Assembly (NCBI GenBank): GCA_013214945.1
Contig: JABSRT010000005.1
Location: 186,001 to 250,000 of the forward strand
Length of the DNA: 64,000 nucleotides
DNA from: Gammaproteobacteria bacterium
Lineage (GTDB): Bacteria; Pseudomonadota; Gammaproteobacteria; Enterobacterales; Psychrobiaceae
Reading direction: 5' to 3'
Within the stretch, counting starts at the first letter, position 1; each line of letters begins with the position of its first letter. Shown piece by piece: positions 37,448 through 51,466 of this stretch. Made by a program: the position numbers and the translations under genes. The notes below the pieces were generated by a model. The model saw only the letters and a list, made by a program, of their open reading frames with translations. It did not search any database and was not told the origin of the DNA.

Positions 37448-37855
37448 GTTAATAACTCGATCGAATTTAAACGTTACATTAAGTGTAAATTGCATCATTA
37501 CAACTTACACACCCTATTAAAAGGGACGCGAGAGTTTAAAAAATGACAGCCAATTTGTCAATGATAAAAGCCATTTATTGCACTATTTATCGTGGGTAAG
37601 ATCACGTTTTTGTTACAAAACGGCATGTATAAATCAATTGGTTGCTTCTATCTCATTGTTTTTAAATGGTTATAAGTAAACATCAGGCAGATCCTTGGCA
37701 AGATCCTTTTTTTTTGATGATCGATCCGTAACTATTGTTTAATTATTCGGTAATATATTTACATTAGTAGTAAAATTTTCATTGTTTTACTGGTGATTTT
37801 AGGGTTCAAAGGCTAAAATGTTGGCCCTTTTTGTGGTTTATTTTTGGAGAAGTTA
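37448..37855. promoter_or_regulatory. rpmH-dnaA divergent promoter region
   Basis: About 400 AT-rich bases. Five GATC sites fall between 37600 and 37726, four of them clustered at 37690-37726, which would make dnaA transcription sensitive to Dam methylation and SeqA. A T9 run follows at 37707-37715. No DnaA box close to TTATCCACA was found, so autoregulation through perfect boxes is not apparent. Promoter elements were not assigned. Confidence 0.5.
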
Positions 37856-39226
37856 GTGACTGCTTGGATTTGGCAACAGTGCTTAAATAGGTTACAGGAT
37901 GAATTGCCTGCAACACAGTTCAGCATGTGGATTAGACCCTTGCAAGCGGTGCTTGAAGACGACACGTTAACTCTCTATGCGCCAAATCGTTTTGTGCTAG
38001 ATTGGGTCCGAGACAAGTACTTAGATAATATCAATAACTTTTTGGTCGATGTGATGGGTAACGAAGCCCCTACCTTGCGCTTTGATATTGGCAGTAAACC
38101 TGTTGCTAAGCCGCCGCAGAGTAAACGCCCTGATCAGCCAGTTAGGCAGCAGCCCATATTAAAACCGAGCTGGGAACAAGACTCAGATTTGCCGCAAGCG
38201 GTATTGAGCAGCAACATCAATCGTAATTATACCTTTGATAACTTTGTTGAGGGTAAGTCGAATCAGCTTGGTCGCGCCGCAGCGATTCAGGTTTCGCAAA
38301 ATCCAGGCGGCGCTTATAATCCGTTATTTTTGTATGGCGGTACCGGGTTGGGTAAAACTCACCTGTTACATGCGGTCGGCAATGGTATTTTAGAAGCAAA
38401 TCCTAATGCGAAAGTTGTGTATATGCATTCCGAGCGCTTTGTGCAAGACATGGTGAAGGCCTTGCGCAACAACGCGATTGAAGAATTTAAGCGTTATTAC
38501 CGTAGTGTTGACGCGCTATTGATCGATGATATTCAGTTTTTTGCCAATAAAGAACGCTCGCAAGAAGAGTTTTTTCATACTTTTAATGCCTTACTCGAAG
38601 GAAATCATCAGGTCATTTTAACCAGTGATAAATATCCGAGAGAAATTGTCGGGGTTGAAGATCGGTTGAAGTCACGGTTTGGCTGGGGCCTAACGGTTGC
38701 GATTGAGCCGCCTGAATTAGAAACTCGGGTTGCCATTTTGCAACGAAAAGCCGATGAGCACAAAATACATTTACCAGACGAGGTGGCCTTTTTTATTGCC
38801 AAGCGCTTGCGTTCAAATGTGCGTGAACTCGAAGGGGCTTTGAACCGAGTGATGGCGAACGCTAACTTTACTGGCCGGCCAATTACCATTGATTTTGTTA
38901 AAGAAGCGCTGCGTGATTTGTTGGCACTGCAAGCAAAATTAGTCACGATTGATAATATTCAAAAAACTGTCGCTGAATATTACAAGATTAAAATTTCTGA
39001 TTTGCTGTCAAAGCGCCGAACTCGCTCGGTTGCCCGGCCTCGTCAAATGGCGATGGCTTTGTCTAAAGAGCTCACTAATCATAGTTTACCTGAAATTGGC
39101 GAGGCTTTTGGTGGTCGTGACCACACCACGGTGTTGCATGCGTGTCGTCGCATTAAAGCGCTCCGTGAAGAGAATCATGATATAAAAGAAGACTATTCTA
39201 ACTTAATCAGAACGTTGTCATCATAA
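37856..39226 (+). CDS. dnaA: Chromosomal replication initiator DnaA
   Basis: 456 residues. The GTG at 37856 is the start: GGAG lies six bases upstream and the protein then begins with [27 protein letters not shown] as in E. coli, which also uses GTG. A TTG 12 bases earlier overlaps the ribosome-binding site. Domain I (1-85), linker (86-120), AAA+ ([19 protein letters not shown]; Walker [10 protein letters not shown]; Walker B LLIDDIQF) and the DNA-binding domain IV with [15 protein letters not shown]. It binds the boxes in oriC about 10 kb away. Confident. Confidence 0.98.
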   Translation: MTAWIWQQCLNRLQDELPATQFSMWIRPLQAVLEDDTLTLYAPNRFVLDWVRDKYLDNINNFLVDVMGNEAPTLRFDIGSKPVAKPPQSKRPDQPVRQQPILKPSWEQDSDLPQAVLSSNINRNYTFDNFVEGKSNQLGRAAAIQVSQNPGGAYNPLFLYGGTGLGKTHLLHAVGNGILEANPNAKVVYMHSERFVQDMVKALRNNAIEEFKRYYRSVDALLIDDIQFFANKERSQEEFFHTFNALLEGNHQVILTSDKYPREIVGVEDRLKSRFGWGLTVAIEPPELETRVAILQRKADEHKIHLPDEVAFFIAKRLRSNVRELEGALNRVMANANFTGRPITIDFVKEALRDLLALQAKLVTIDNIQKTVAEYYKIKISDLLSKRRTRSVARPRQMAMALSKELTNHSLPEIGEAFGGRDHTTVLHACRRIKALREENHDIKEDYSNLIRTLSS

Positions 39227-39284
39227 ACACAGATTAGTGTTATGGTCGATTTAACTATATTGCCATTTTTTATCAGGAAATCTC

Positions 39285-40385
39285 ATGAAATTTACTATTT
39301 CCAGAGAGCAGCTACTTAAACCATTAACGTTAGTTTCTGGAGCAGTTGAACGTCGTCACACCATGGCGGTGTTGTCTAATGTTTTACTGGAAGTTAGTGA
39401 ACACTTACTTAAAGTTACAGCAACAGATCTTGAAGTTGAATTAATCGGAACCGTCGAGCTTGAAGGGGCGGTTGAGACCGGTCGCACGACTGTGCCAGCC
39501 AAGAAGTTTCTTGATATCTGTAAGGGCCTGCAAGATGGCGCCGATATCAAGATTAATATCGAGGGCGAGCGGATGATTATTCGTTCGGGTCGCAGCCGTT
39601 TTACCTTGTCGATCTTGTCGGCCGATGACTTTCCTAATATAGATAACTGGCAAAGTGACACCGAATTTGTGTTGCCACAGCATTTGTTACGCTCGGTTAT
39701 CGAAAGTACCCAGTTCTCAATGGCCAATCAAGATGTCCGTTATTATCTTAACGGCATGTTGTTTGAAACCAATAACGACGAATTAAAAACCGTGGCGACC
39801 GATGGCCATCGTTTGGCGGTCAGTAGCCGTAAAATCAATGCCCAGTTGCCGAATAAACAGGTAATAGTACCGCGTAAAGGGGTGGTTGAGTTATTGCGGT
39901 TAATCGAAGCTACCGATGATCCGGTGGCGGTTCAAATTGGTGAAAATCATCTACGTGCCAAGATTAACAATGCGGTGTTTACCACAAAATTGGTTGACGG
40001 TCGTTTTCCTGACTATCAGCGCGTGCTGCCTCGTGGCGGTGATAAGGTTATTATTACTTCGCGGCTTGAATTTAAACAGGCGCTGGCGCGTGCTTCAATT
40101 TTATCTAATGAGAAGTTTCGTGGCGTACGGTTTAATTTTTCAGCCAATGAGTTGAAAATAACCGCCAATAACCCAGAGCAAGAAGAGTCACAAGAAATAG
40201 TGGACTTAGATTACCAATTTGACGATTTAGAAATTGGTTTTAATGTCAGTTATGTGCTGGACGCGCTTAATGCCCTTAAGAGCGATCAGGTTAAGATGAC
40301 CTTAGGCGACGCTAATAGCAGTGGCTTAATCGAGGCGGCTGATAGCTCTGAGTCGATGTACGTTGTCATGCCAATGCGGCTTTAG
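39285..40385 (+). CDS. dnaN: DNA polymerase III beta sliding clamp
   Basis: 366 residues, three-domain clamp. Starts MKFTISREQLLKPL, contains the typical TRHTMAVLSNVLLE-like segment, DGHRLAVS and ends with YVVMPMRL. Ring-shaped processivity factor for replication and repair polymerases. ATG at 39285 with AGGAAA upstream; 58 bases after dnaA and directly abutting recF (stop TAG then ATG). Confidence 0.98.
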   Translation: MKFTISREQLLKPLTLVSGAVERRHTMAVLSNVLLEVSEHLLKVTATDLEVELIGTVELEGAVETGRTTVPAKKFLDICKGLQDGADIKINIEGERMIIRSGRSRFTLSILSADDFPNIDNWQSDTEFVLPQHLLRSVIESTQFSMANQDVRYYLNGMLFETNNDELKTVATDGHRLAVSSRKINAQLPNKQVIVPRKGVVELLRLIEATDDPVAVQIGENHLRAKINNAVFTTKLVDGRFPDYQRVLPRGGDKVIITSRLEFKQALARASILSNEKFRGVRFNFSANELKITANNPEQEESQEIVDLDYQFDDLEIGFNVSYVLDALNALKSDQVKMTLGDANSSGLIEAADSSESMYVVMPMRL

Positions 40386-43888
<3,503 letters not shown>

Positions 43889-43910
43889 ATAAGTTTAATC
43901 GTGATGTTAA

Positions 43911-43935
43911 AAGGAGCCTACTGGCTCCTTTTTTT
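43911..43935 (+). terminator. Rho-independent terminator of the dnaA-gyrB operon
   Basis: AAGGAGCC-TACT-GGCTCCTT, an eight-base stem with a four-base loop and a T-run to 43935, 23 bases after the gyrB stop. Confidence 0.9.
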
Positions 43936-44013
43936 ATGGCGGTAATATGGTGTAATTAGATTATATAGCTCAATTAGTGATAACCTAAATTATCAGTATA
44001 AAAAGGAGTTAAT

Positions 44014-45024
44014 ATGAGTTGGTTTAAGGATTTAATGAACCGAGGTAAGTCAGCCTCCGATACGGCTAAGCTAGAGCAAAGTAAGCCATTTCAAGCGGCA
44101 CCACAGAGTCAAAAAGAACGATCAAGCAAGGTCAGTGTTGATTTGATTAACTCTGAGCATTTATTTTATGATTTGCTCTTTGGCAAAGAAGCAGAGAGTC
44201 TAGAAATTGAAAATAACCTAGAGACAAAAATTGTCGAAGCGGTCGGTGATCTGTTGATCAACCCTGACAGTATGACATTAGAACCTTTCCCCAAAGCCTT
44301 GAAAGATGCCTTACAAAAAATTGATAGCGGGGCACCTATTGACCAGGTCGAGTTAAGTTTACAACAAGATCCTATCATGGCTACTCAAGTCGTAAAACTA
44401 GCAAATAGCGCTGCTTTTAGGCGAACCGACCAAGAGGTTAATAGCCTAAAAATGGCGATTAATTTTATTGGTCTCGACTCGCTTAAGCAGGTGGTTACAG
44501 CGGCCTCGCTTGGTGGGTTGATGAAAGTGAGTCCTATTTATTTTAAGCTATTTGGTGAGAAAGTTTGGCAGCACTCTATTACCACCGCTAAATATTGCGA
44601 AGAGGCGGCTAAGGATCAAGGCTTAGATCCTTATGCTGCATTCTTTGTTGGTTTAATTCATGATATTGGAAAAATAGCGGTGTTTAAGGCGCTAGTTGAA
44701 GCGATGCAGCAATCGATGCCTGGGATACAACCTGGCTCAATTCATTTTAGGAAAATGATGAGTTCTATGTCTAAACAGTTGACGGTTAATATTGTTAAGC
44801 AATGGAACTTGCCACAAGCGATAGTGTTGCCACTGCAACAACATATGGCTTATAAGGCGATGGCCGAACCTTGCGCGTTAACTAAAATATTAGTTCAATC
44901 GAAGTTGTTAAGTGAAGTGTCTTTACTGCTTGAGGCAAAATTAATTAATGAATTAGACGCTGAATTAATTTTAATCAAAAATAATATCAAGCCGGAGCTA
45001 TTAATATTGACTAACCAGGCTTAA
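44014..45024 (+). CDS. HDOD-domain signalling protein
   Basis: 336 residues. The HDOD domain spans about 105-290: KALQKIDSGAPIDQVELSLQQDPIMATQVVKLANSAAFRR, then LGLDSLKQVVTAAS-like segment and FFVGLIHDIGKIAVFKAL, an HD-like motif. HDOD proteins are thought to act in signal transduction and c-di-GMP or stress-related regulation; they usually lack catalysis. The N-terminal 100 residues are Lys/Ser-rich then acidic, with no known domain. AAGGAG six bases before the ATG. Monocistronic, terminator after. Confidence 0.85.
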   Translation: MSWFKDLMNRGKSASDTAKLEQSKPFQAAPQSQKERSSKVSVDLINSEHLFYDLLFGKEAESLEIENNLETKIVEAVGDLLINPDSMTLEPFPKALKDALQKIDSGAPIDQVELSLQQDPIMATQVVKLANSAAFRRTDQEVNSLKMAINFIGLDSLKQVVTAASLGGLMKVSPIYFKLFGEKVWQHSITTAKYCEEAAKDQGLDPYAAFFVGLIHDIGKIAVFKALVEAMQQSMPGIQPGSIHFRKMMSSMSKQLTVNIVKQWNLPQAIVLPLQQHMAYKAMAEPCALTKILVQSKLLSEVSLLLEAKLINELDAELILIKNNIKPELLILTNQA

Positions 45025-45042
45025 GTTTTTGTTGTTGGATAT

Positions 45043-45068
45043 AAAACGCCGCAATAATGCGGCGTTTT
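45043..45068. terminator. Bidirectional terminator between the HDOD gene and glyS
   Basis: AAAACGCCGC-AATAAT-GCGGCGTTTT, ten-base stem with A/T-runs on both sides between convergent genes. Confidence 0.9.
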
Positions 45069-45094
45069 TATGAGTAAATATTTAGCCAATCAAC

Positions 45095-47164
45095 TTAACT
45101 TTGCAATAGCGAGATGTCTGCGACATTAAGGAATTGATTTCTTAAGTTGTTGAGCAGCGCCAAACGGTTAAGTTTAATAGCTTGGTCATCGCACATTACC
45201 ATCACGTTATCGAAAAATAGATCGACCGGTTCTTTTAGCTGTGCCAGCTGAGTCAATGCTTGGTCGTAATCGCTAGCCGCAAAAACCGGAATTAAAGTTT
45301 CAGTTAACGAAGCAACAACTTTAGCCAATTCAATTTCAGCCGGTTCAGATAATAAACTAACGTCGACGATTTCAGCGATAGTATCTGTCGTTTTAGCGAG
45401 GATGTTACCAACGCGTTTGTTGGCTGCTGCAAGCGGTTTAGAAGCCTCTAATGCTCTAAATGCTGTCACTGCCTCAATGCGTTTGTTGAAATCACTCGGG
45501 CGGGTTGGGCGGCGTGCCATAACCGCTTTCACGATATCGGTAGAGATGTTTTGATCTTGGTACCAGGCGTTAAATCGACCTAACATAAAATCAACGACTG
45601 ACTTTTCAACTTCATGGCTTAACTTATCACCGTAAAGGTCAGCAGCTGCTTTAACCAGATCTACTAAATCTAAATCAAGGTCTTTTTCAACCATAATGCG
45701 CAATGCGCCAATTGCTGCGCGACGAAGCGCAAACGGGTCTTTGTCGCCTTTAGGGATTTGGCCAATACCAAAGATGCCGACCAAGGTATCAAACTTGTCA
45801 GCTAAGGCTACCGAGCAGCTGACTAGTGAGTCAGGCAACCGATCACCCGAAAAACGTGGCATATACTGTTCATTCAACGCGAGAGCTACCTGCTCTGACT
45901 CGCCATCAAAACGGGCGTAATACATGCCCATCACACCCTGAACATCTGGGAATTCCAATACCATATCGGTCATCAAATCGGTCTTACATAGCAAGCCAGC
46001 TCGTTCAGCGTCGACAGCATTGGTACCAATTTGGGTCGCGATGATTTTTGCTAAGGCAGAAATCCTACGTGACTTTTCAGCCAGTGTACCTAACTGCTTT
46101 TGGAATAAAATATTATCTAAGCTACCAATTCGACTTTCTAAAGTGACTTTTTGATCTTGCTTGAAGAAGAATTCAGCATCGGCAAGGCGAGGGCGTACTA
46201 CCTTTTCATTGCCCTTAATAACTTGTTCTGGTTCTTTGCTGTCAATATTTGAAACAAAGATAAAGCGCGCCATTAATTTCCCATTATTATCTAATAATGG
46301 GAAATATTTTTGGTTGTCTTTCATGGTGTAAATTAGTGCTTCGGCAGGAACATCGAGAAACTTTTCTTCAAAACTGCCAACGTAAGTAATCGGCCACTCA
46401 ACAATAGAGCTTACTTCGTCCAGCAAATCTTCGTCGATATCTGCTACGCCATTCTCAGCTTTTGCAGCAGCAATTACTTGCTCTTTTACTAGCGCTTTTC
46501 GCTCTTCGTAATCGGCTATAACATAGCCTTTTTCGCGTAATAATTTAGCATAGTTATCTGCATGATCTAACACTAACTCTTGGTCACAATGAAAACGGTG
46601 TCCGCGAATAATACGTGCCGACTTACAACCTAATATGGTGGCATCAACTAATTGATCACCAAATAAAATGGTTAGAGTCTTGGTTGGGCGAATAAATTGC
46701 ATGGTATTGCTGCCCCAACGCATTGGTTTAGCGATTGGTAACTTTGCTAAGGCTTGCTCAACCATTGCAGGAATAAGCTCAATAGTGGCTTGTCCTTTAA
46801 CTTGTGCTTTAAACAGTAACCACTCGCCTTTATCTGTCTTTATGCGTTCAGCCTGTTCTACAGTAATACCGTTTGAACGTGCCCAACCTTGTGCTGCTTT
46901 GGTGGCATTGCCGTCACTATCAAATGCTGATGAAATCGCTGGCCCGCGTTTTTCAACCACTTTGTCAGACTGACCACTAGACAATTGCTTAACAGACACT
47001 GCTAAACGACGAGGTGATGCTAAAAAGCTAACCGAGTCAAAAGCAATATCTGCTTTTATTAATAGTTGTTCGATATTGTCACTGAAGGCTTGCGCCAGTG
47101 TCCGTAATGATTTCGGTGGCAGCTCTTCAGTACCTAATTCAATAATTAAATTTTGAGCAGTCAT
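45095..47164 (-). CDS. glyS: Glycyl-tRNA synthetase beta subunit
   Basis: 689 residues from the ATG at 47164, where [20 protein letters not shown] is the family start; the frame extension upstream lies in glyQ. GGAG in the last glyQ codons is eight bases upstream, implying coupling. Contains the tRNA_synt_2f core and a C-terminal anticodon-binding region ([22 protein letters not shown]). It pairs with GlyQ in the bacterial heterotetrameric enzyme that charges tRNA-Gly. Confidence 0.96.
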   Translation of the reverse strand: MTAQNLIIELGTEELPPKSLRTLAQAFSDNIEQLLIKADIAFDSVSFLASPRRLAVSVKQLSSGQSDKVVEKRGPAISSAFDSDGNATKAAQGWARSNGITVEQAERIKTDKGEWLLFKAQVKGQATIELIPAMVEQALAKLPIAKPMRWGSNTMQFIRPTKTLTILFGDQLVDATILGCKSARIIRGHRFHCDQELVLDHADNYAKLLREKGYVIADYEERKALVKEQVIAAAKAENGVADIDEDLLDEVSSIVEWPITYVGSFEEKFLDVPAEALIYTMKDNQKYFPLLDNNGKLMARFIFVSNIDSKEPEQVIKGNEKVVRPRLADAEFFFKQDQKVTLESRIGSLDNILFQKQLGTLAEKSRRISALAKIIATQIGTNAVDAERAGLLCKTDLMTDMVLEFPDVQGVMGMYYARFDGESEQVALALNEQYMPRFSGDRLPDSLVSCSVALADKFDTLVGIFGIGQIPKGDKDPFALRRAAIGALRIMVEKDLDLDLVDLVKAAADLYGDKLSHEVEKSVVDFMLGRFNAWYQDQNISTDIVKAVMARRPTRPSDFNKRIEAVTAFRALEASKPLAAANKRVGNILAKTTDTIAEIVDVSLLSEPAEIELAKVVASLTETLIPVFAASDYDQALTQLAQLKEPVDLFFDNVMVMCDDQAIKLNRLALLNNLRNQFLNVADISLLQS

Positions 47165-47165
47165 A

Positions 47166-48095
47166 TTATTTTTCTCCACCGCTATTTTCATTGCTTTTAT
47201 TTTTACATAACGGGAAGCCTAGTGCTTCTCGTGCCGCATAATAAGATAAAGCAACGGCTTTAGACAAAGCGCGTACGCGTAAGATATAGCGCTGACGCTC
47301 GGTCACTGAGATAGCATGACGAGCATCTAACAAGTTAAAGGCATGAGATGCCTTCATGACTTGCTCGTAAGCGGGTAATGGTAGGCCGGCTTCGACTAGC
47401 TTTTTGCTGTCTTTTTCACATTGGTCAAATAATGTGAATAAAGATTCAACATCAGCATGTTCAAAATTGTAAGTCGACTGTTCAACTTCATTTTGATGAA
47501 ACACATCACCGTAGGTTATTTTACCTAATGGGCCATCGGTCCAAACAAGATCGTAGATGCTATCAACGCCTTGAATATACATCGCTAAGCGTTCTAGGCC
47601 GTAAGTGATTTCACCAGTAACGGGTGAGCATTCTAATCCGCCTACTTGTTGGAAATAGGTAAATTGAGATATCTCCATACCATTAAGCCAGATTTCCCAA
47701 CCTAAACCCCAGGCGCCAAGTGTTGGTGATTCCCAATTGTCTTCAACGAAACGGATATCGTGAACTAAAGGGTCAACCCCAAGCTCTTTGAGAGACTCTA
47801 AATACAGTTCCTGAATGTTATCTGGATTTGGCTTAAGCACGACCTGAAATTGATAATATTGCTGCAGACGGTTAGGGTTTTCACCATAACGACCATCGGT
47901 AGGACGACGACATGGTTGTACATAAGCACTGCTCATTGGCTCAGGGCCAAGTGAACGTAAGAAAGTTTGTGGATGGAAGGTGCCTGCACCAACCTCCATA
48001 TCTAAAGGCTGAACAATAACGCAGCCCTGTCTTGACCAATAGTCTTGCAGCGCAAGGATTAGTCCTTGGAATGTCTTTGTGTCGTAATTAGGCAT
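47166..48095 (-). CDS. glyQ: Glycyl-tRNA synthetase alpha subunit
   Basis: 309 residues. Class II catalytic subunit: [36 protein letters not shown] at the start, the signature [22 protein letters not shown] and [20 protein letters not shown]. It forms glycyl-adenylate and charges tRNA-Gly with GlyS. ATG at 48095; glyS begins after a one-base gap. Confidence 0.97.
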   Translation of the reverse strand: MPNYDTKTFQGLILALQDYWSRQGCVIVQPLDMEVGAGTFHPQTFLRSLGPEPMSSAYVQPCRRPTDGRYGENPNRLQQYYQFQVVLKPNPDNIQELYLESLKELGVDPLVHDIRFVEDNWESPTLGAWGLGWEIWLNGMEISQFTYFQQVGGLECSPVTGEITYGLERLAMYIQGVDSIYDLVWTDGPLGKITYGDVFHQNEVEQSTYNFEHADVESLFTLFDQCEKDSKKLVEAGLPLPAYEQVMKASHAFNLLDARHAISVTERQRYILRVRALSKAVALSYYAAREALGFPLCKNKSNENSGGEK

Positions 48096-48608
48096 AATAT
48101 CAGTAACAACTCTAGCCGGTGATTAAAAAAAAGACGTTAATTATAGCATTGTCCATAGGTTTGAGAGTAGCGTAATTTACCAACATTGCGATATACTCGC
48201 AGAGAACAAGTCTAACGTCATAAATCTGATATTTAGTATCAGCTATCCATTTTTTGTTCAAATGCCCACCTAGTCATTTCGAACTTTGCATTGGCCTATT
48301 TTGTCAAACAAAGCTTGGTATCACGCTAATTAATTCTTGATGTTCCACGTGGAACATTCAACAATTATTACTTAGTTATATTTTTATATCGCATTATTAT
48401 TATTGAATTTCTTTATTAGATTTAAGTCAAATTGGCTTACTTCTCAGAGGTTATTACTGTAATCTGAACTATAATATAGGGATATATTAGAGGAAAGTTT
48501 GCTAAGGATGGCGGTGCTTTTATTAGTCCATAGAGTTTAGCAATACTTTTAATTTACCAACTCGATTGCAAGTCGTGATGTTATTAACTAAAAGGAAAAG
48601 CATAAATA
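48096..48608. other. Intergenic between glyQ and the fapF-like gene, with a parS site
   Basis: About 510 bases separating two divergent genes. It holds a perfect parS-like palindrome at 48341-48356 and AT-rich flanks. Promoters for glyQ (minus) and the fapF-like gene (plus, AAAAGGAAAA ribosome site at 48591) must be here; none was assigned with confidence. Confidence 0.5.
48341..48356. other. parS centromere-like ParB binding site
   Basis: TGTTCCACGTGGAACA, a perfect 16-base palindrome identical to the parS form known from Pseudomonas and related gammaproteobacteria. Position about 21 kb from oriC fits chromosomal ParABS. parA and parB are outside this window. Confidence 0.85.
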
Positions 48609-49898
48609 ATGCGAAATATAAAAGCCAAAGATAGGATGCTTCCTTGCCTGCGCTATAAATTATCTCCAGTTCTTGTCGCAATACTTACTGCTACTATCTC
48701 TGCTAATAGCTTTTCAGCGCAACCCGTAACTTTAAAAAAGCAAGTAAGCGTTAATGAAAACAAAGCGCAAGCGCAAGGGCTAGAATTACAGCGCCAAAGA
48801 CAGTTAATTGAAACGCAAGGAAAAGCGATTGAGCAACTGAAAAGTCAACTTGATGCTTTAAGTAATACCAGAACAATCAGTAAATCAAAAGCAAAAGTAA
48901 AACCGAAAAATACTCAAAGTAAAAAAGCTCAAAGTAAAACCTCCAAGATTAAACCCGTTGGCAAAGCGCCGGCAAAAAAATCGCCATCAGAAAATGTGCC
49001 AGATCTATCAACTGTAAATAATAAAGTAGGTGGAGTACTTACCGCCGCCGGCAGCTTTATTTTAGAGCCTTCATTTGGCTATTCATATACCGATAATAAT
49101 AGAGTATTTCTCGATGGTTATACTTTTATTCCGTCCTTGGTTGTCGGGATTATTGATTTAAGAGAGGTGCACCGCCATAGTTTTGTTAGCAGTCTTGCTG
49201 CAAGGTATGGCATTTCAGATCGTTGGGAAGTTGAAATGAAACTACCGTATATTGCGCGTAATGACACTCAACGTTCGCGACCTGTCAGCATTGATAGTAG
49301 TCAAGATGAAATATTTAATGCCAGTGGTAAAGGGATCGGAGACTTAGAGTTATCAACCCGTTTTCAAATAAATTCTGGTCAAGGTGGTGGTGTGATTTAT
49401 GTTGCAAATCTTGCGGCAACTATCCCAACCGGCATTAGCCCATATGATGTTGACTATGTTACCTCCGTGGCTGGTTCTAAGTTTCCTACTGAATTGCCGA
49501 CGGGTTCAGGTTATGTCAGCATCTCACCGAGTATTAGTGCAATATACTCAACAGCTCCTGGCGTACTGTTTGGCAATATAAATTATGGCTACACCATGGC
49601 AACTGATGAAGACAGTGGAAAAATAGACTCCGGTGATAGCATGGGTTTTAGCTTTGGTTTGGGACTATCATTAAATCAGAGAACATCATTAAGTTTAAGC
49701 TATTCACAAAAGCACGTATTCAAATCTGAAATAGATGGTCAAACAGTCGATGGTAGTGACCTTGATATTGGTCAGTTTATTGTTGGTTATTCTTTCCGTT
49801 ATTCGCCTAAAACTAATGTCAATTTATCGGTAGGAATAGGCACAACAGATGATGCGCCAGATGTTAGGTTAACACTGAGATTTCCAATGAAATTTTAA
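48609..49898 (+). CDS. FapF-like outer-membrane export barrel
   Basis: 429 residues. Signal peptide about 15-37 (PVLVAILTATISANSFSA), a helical coiled-coil segment (about 45-85, EQLKSQLDAL), a Lys/Ser/Pro linker (86-130) and a C-terminal beta barrel starting GSFILEPSFGYSYTDNNRVF and ending LRFPMKF with the terminal aromatic. Segments such as SLAARYGISDRWEVEMKLPYI, GKGIGDLELSTRFQI and FPTELPTGSGY match remembered FapF proteins, the trimeric channel that exports Fap amyloid subunits in Pseudomonas. Here it is convergent with the candidate subunit and peptidase genes rather than at the end of one operon. Homology call strong; export role inferred. Confidence 0.82.
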   Translation: MRNIKAKDRMLPCLRYKLSPVLVAILTATISANSFSAQPVTLKKQVSVNENKAQAQGLELQRQRQLIETQGKAIEQLKSQLDALSNTRTISKSKAKVKPKNTQSKKAQSKTSKIKPVGKAPAKKSPSENVPDLSTVNNKVGGVLTAAGSFILEPSFGYSYTDNNRVFLDGYTFIPSLVVGIIDLREVHRHSFVSSLAARYGISDRWEVEMKLPYIARNDTQRSRPVSIDSSQDEIFNASGKGIGDLELSTRFQINSGQGGGVIYVANLAATIPTGISPYDVDYVTSVAGSKFPTELPTGSGYVSISPSISAIYSTAPGVLFGNINYGYTMATDEDSGKIDSGDSMGFSFGLGLSLNQRTSLSLSYSQKHVFKSEIDGQTVDGSDLDIGQFIVGYSFRYSPKTNVNLSVGIGTTDDAPDVRLTLRFPMKF

Positions 49899-49929
49899 TG
49901 TAAGTGCTGTAGTTGATTAGCAATAGATG

Positions 49930-49958
49930 AAACGCGTGCCGCTATGCATGCGTTTTTT
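49930..49958 (+). terminator. Terminator of the fapF-like gene
   Basis: AAACGCGTGC-CGCTAT-GCATGCGTTT with one G-T pair, then a T-run; 31 bases after the stop codon. Confidence 0.85.
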
Positions 49959-50226
49959 TATGATCATATGTACGATAAAGTTAATTGGGCATTAATTACC
50001 TTCGGTTTGCTTTATTTATTATGGAGCAGTTCATAAAAACATCATAGTTAGAATTTGCTAGGGTGGTATTTAACGCGTAGAGCACGTTGTAAAGCATACT
50101 GATGGATACCAATTACGAATCGACAACGCACAGTAAAGAGTGTTCTTTGATGGGAAAATATATTGAAAGTTTTGTGGTAGCAGATTGGTTAACGGTTTGT
50201 AGCTGTAAATGGGATATATGTGAAAT
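49959..50226. other. Intergenic between convergent fapF-like and exported-protein genes
   Basis: About 270 bases after the terminator. A short minus-strand frame here lacks a signal peptide, ribosome-binding site or known motif, so it is not called. No clear terminator for the minus-strand operon was seen. Confidence 0.35.
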
Positions 50227-50730
50227 TTAGTTGTGCAAGTTAGGCAAGACATACAGACTAAAATAGTCACTACTGCTTATATTATGGTTAACACTATTTA
50301 GATTTCTGATGTCGATATTGATGGTGTTAATAGCACTGATAATTTGATTATCAAGACTGTTTTGAATTATCGATGTCAGCGGAGAATTGGTCAGTTTAGA
50401 AGATAGGTTTAATTGACCACCTTGAACGAGTAACTGATTGACAGGAGATTGATAATTGTAACTGTATGTTTCAGTACCATTGGTAAGAATATACTTGTTA
50501 ATGCTAATATCTACGATAATGCCATTGGGTAAAATGAAACCGCCACGACTAGCATCAAGCTCTGCTGAACTGACCGCTAGCCAGCTGTACCTTTCACTAC
50601 TGTAATTTTTCTGGTAGAGAGTTGTAGAGTTGATTGCTTCAGCTTGACTGTAAAATGATATAACAAACGATAATAAAATTGTTATACCGATAGTTTTAAA
50701 TCTGACAATGTTTGAGATGAAATTGCTCAT
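50227..50730 (-). CDS. Exported protein of unknown function with Gly-Gly motif
   Basis: 167 residues with a signal peptide (about 11-31, FKTIGITILLSFVISFYSQA). Residues 56-70 read AELDASRGGFILPNG; the LxxxRGG pattern resembles the double-glycine leader sites cut by C39 peptidases, and a C39 peptidase gene lies 21 bases upstream. The rest is Asn/Ser/Ile-rich with a predicted beta character (GIIVDISINKYILTNG, QLLVQGGQLNLSS), no cysteine. The fourth gene of the repeat-protein operon. Position suggests a minor subunit, nucleator or chaperone of the secreted fibre; FapA or FapE equivalence cannot be shown. Start ATG 50730 follows GGGAG closely. Confidence 0.65.
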   Translation of the reverse strand: MSNFISNIVRFKTIGITILLSFVISFYSQAEAINSTTLYQKNYSSERYSWLAVSSAELDASRGGFILPNGIIVDISINKYILTNGTETYSYNYQSPVNQLLVQGGQLNLSSKLTNSPLTSIIQNSLDNQIISAINTINIDIRNLNSVNHNISSSDYFSLYVLPNLHN

Positions 50731-50751
50731 AACTCCCAGTTTCCTTATTGT

Positions 50752-51444
50752 TTAAAAATCGATCCTAGGTGGTTGCAGCATATTAAATAATCCTAGACTA
50801 GATCTGTCGACGGCTTCGGCTAATGGTGCCTTTACTCTTAGTGCCCAGTCTGATTTGTCTCGATAATGGTTGGACGCAATTTCTTTTTTGTCTTGAATGA
50901 CAAAAATAATTCTATTTCCCCACATTTCCTTAAATTCATTGAGCGCTATTACCTTAACCCCAGCGGCTGGATCACCAATCAAAACTTCATGGTTATTACT
51001 AGACTTTATTATTACAAAGTGAAGATAACCATTATTGTTAATGATTGTGATCGCCGGAACCTGAGCTTTTTCAAGTTGCTTCAGTGTTATATGAAAGCCA
51101 TTAGATTTGTAACCCCGTTGTGATAAGTAGCGTTGCATATCTAATAATGAAAAACCCTTACTTTGGATTTTTAGTTGATCTCCGTGTTCATACATCTCAC
51201 TAAATACACTATATTCACTGACCGTATCGTCATAATGAAAACTAAGTAAACTAGCTAGAGCTGCAGAGCCACAACTAAAATCGAATTGCTGTTTATAAAC
51301 TGTTTTAAAGCGCTGCTCAGCGATACTTGATACCGCGATTGAAAAATTCCCACCACTGGCGATAGTATTAAGACTAACCATTCCAGCAATGCTTGGCTGA
51401 CTTAGCAATGCACAAGCTGTCAATATCAAAAGTTTAATTTTCAC
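50752..51444 (-). CDS. Stand-alone exported C39-family peptidase (FapD-like)
   Basis: 230 residues. Signal peptide (LLILTACALLSQPSIAG), then a C39 cysteine peptidase domain: oxyanion glutamine and catalytic cysteine in KQQFDFSCGSAALASLL (Cys58), catalytic histidine in NGYLHFVII (His142) and aspartate in VLIGDPAAG (Asp158). C39 domains usually sit on ABC exporters and cut leaders after Gly-Gly; a free periplasmic form next to a FapF-like barrel is typical of FapD in Fap amyloid operons. GTG start at 51444 with AAGG upstream. Flanked by two small exported proteins that each carry a Gly-Gly motif. Confidence 0.85.
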   Translation of the reverse strand: MKIKLLILTACALLSQPSIAGMVSLNTIASGGNFSIAVSSIAEQRFKTVYKQQFDFSCGSAALASLLSFHYDDTVSEYSVFSEMYEHGDQLKIQSKGFSLLDMQRYLSQRGYKSNGFHITLKQLEKAQVPAITIINNNGYLHFVIIKSSNNHEVLIGDPAAGVKVIALNEFKEMWGNRIIFVIQDKKEIASNHYRDKSDWALRVKAPLAEAVDRSSLGLFNMLQPPRIDF

Positions 51445-51466
51445 AATTCACCTTATTATGTCCGTA

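Noticed and set aside
37688-37716. Possible terminator or attenuator before dnaA (GATCCTTGGCAAGATCC then T9)
   Set aside because: The arms pair only with a bulge and a one-base loop, which cannot fold stably.
39356-39727. Antisense frames within dnaN, recF, gyrB, fadA and glyS
   Set aside because: All are shadows of well-identified genes, lacking start signals and family similarity.
50070-50270. Short minus-strand frame in the fapF-downstream spacer
   Set aside because: No ribosome-binding site, signal peptide or known motif; overlaps the end of the adjacent gene.
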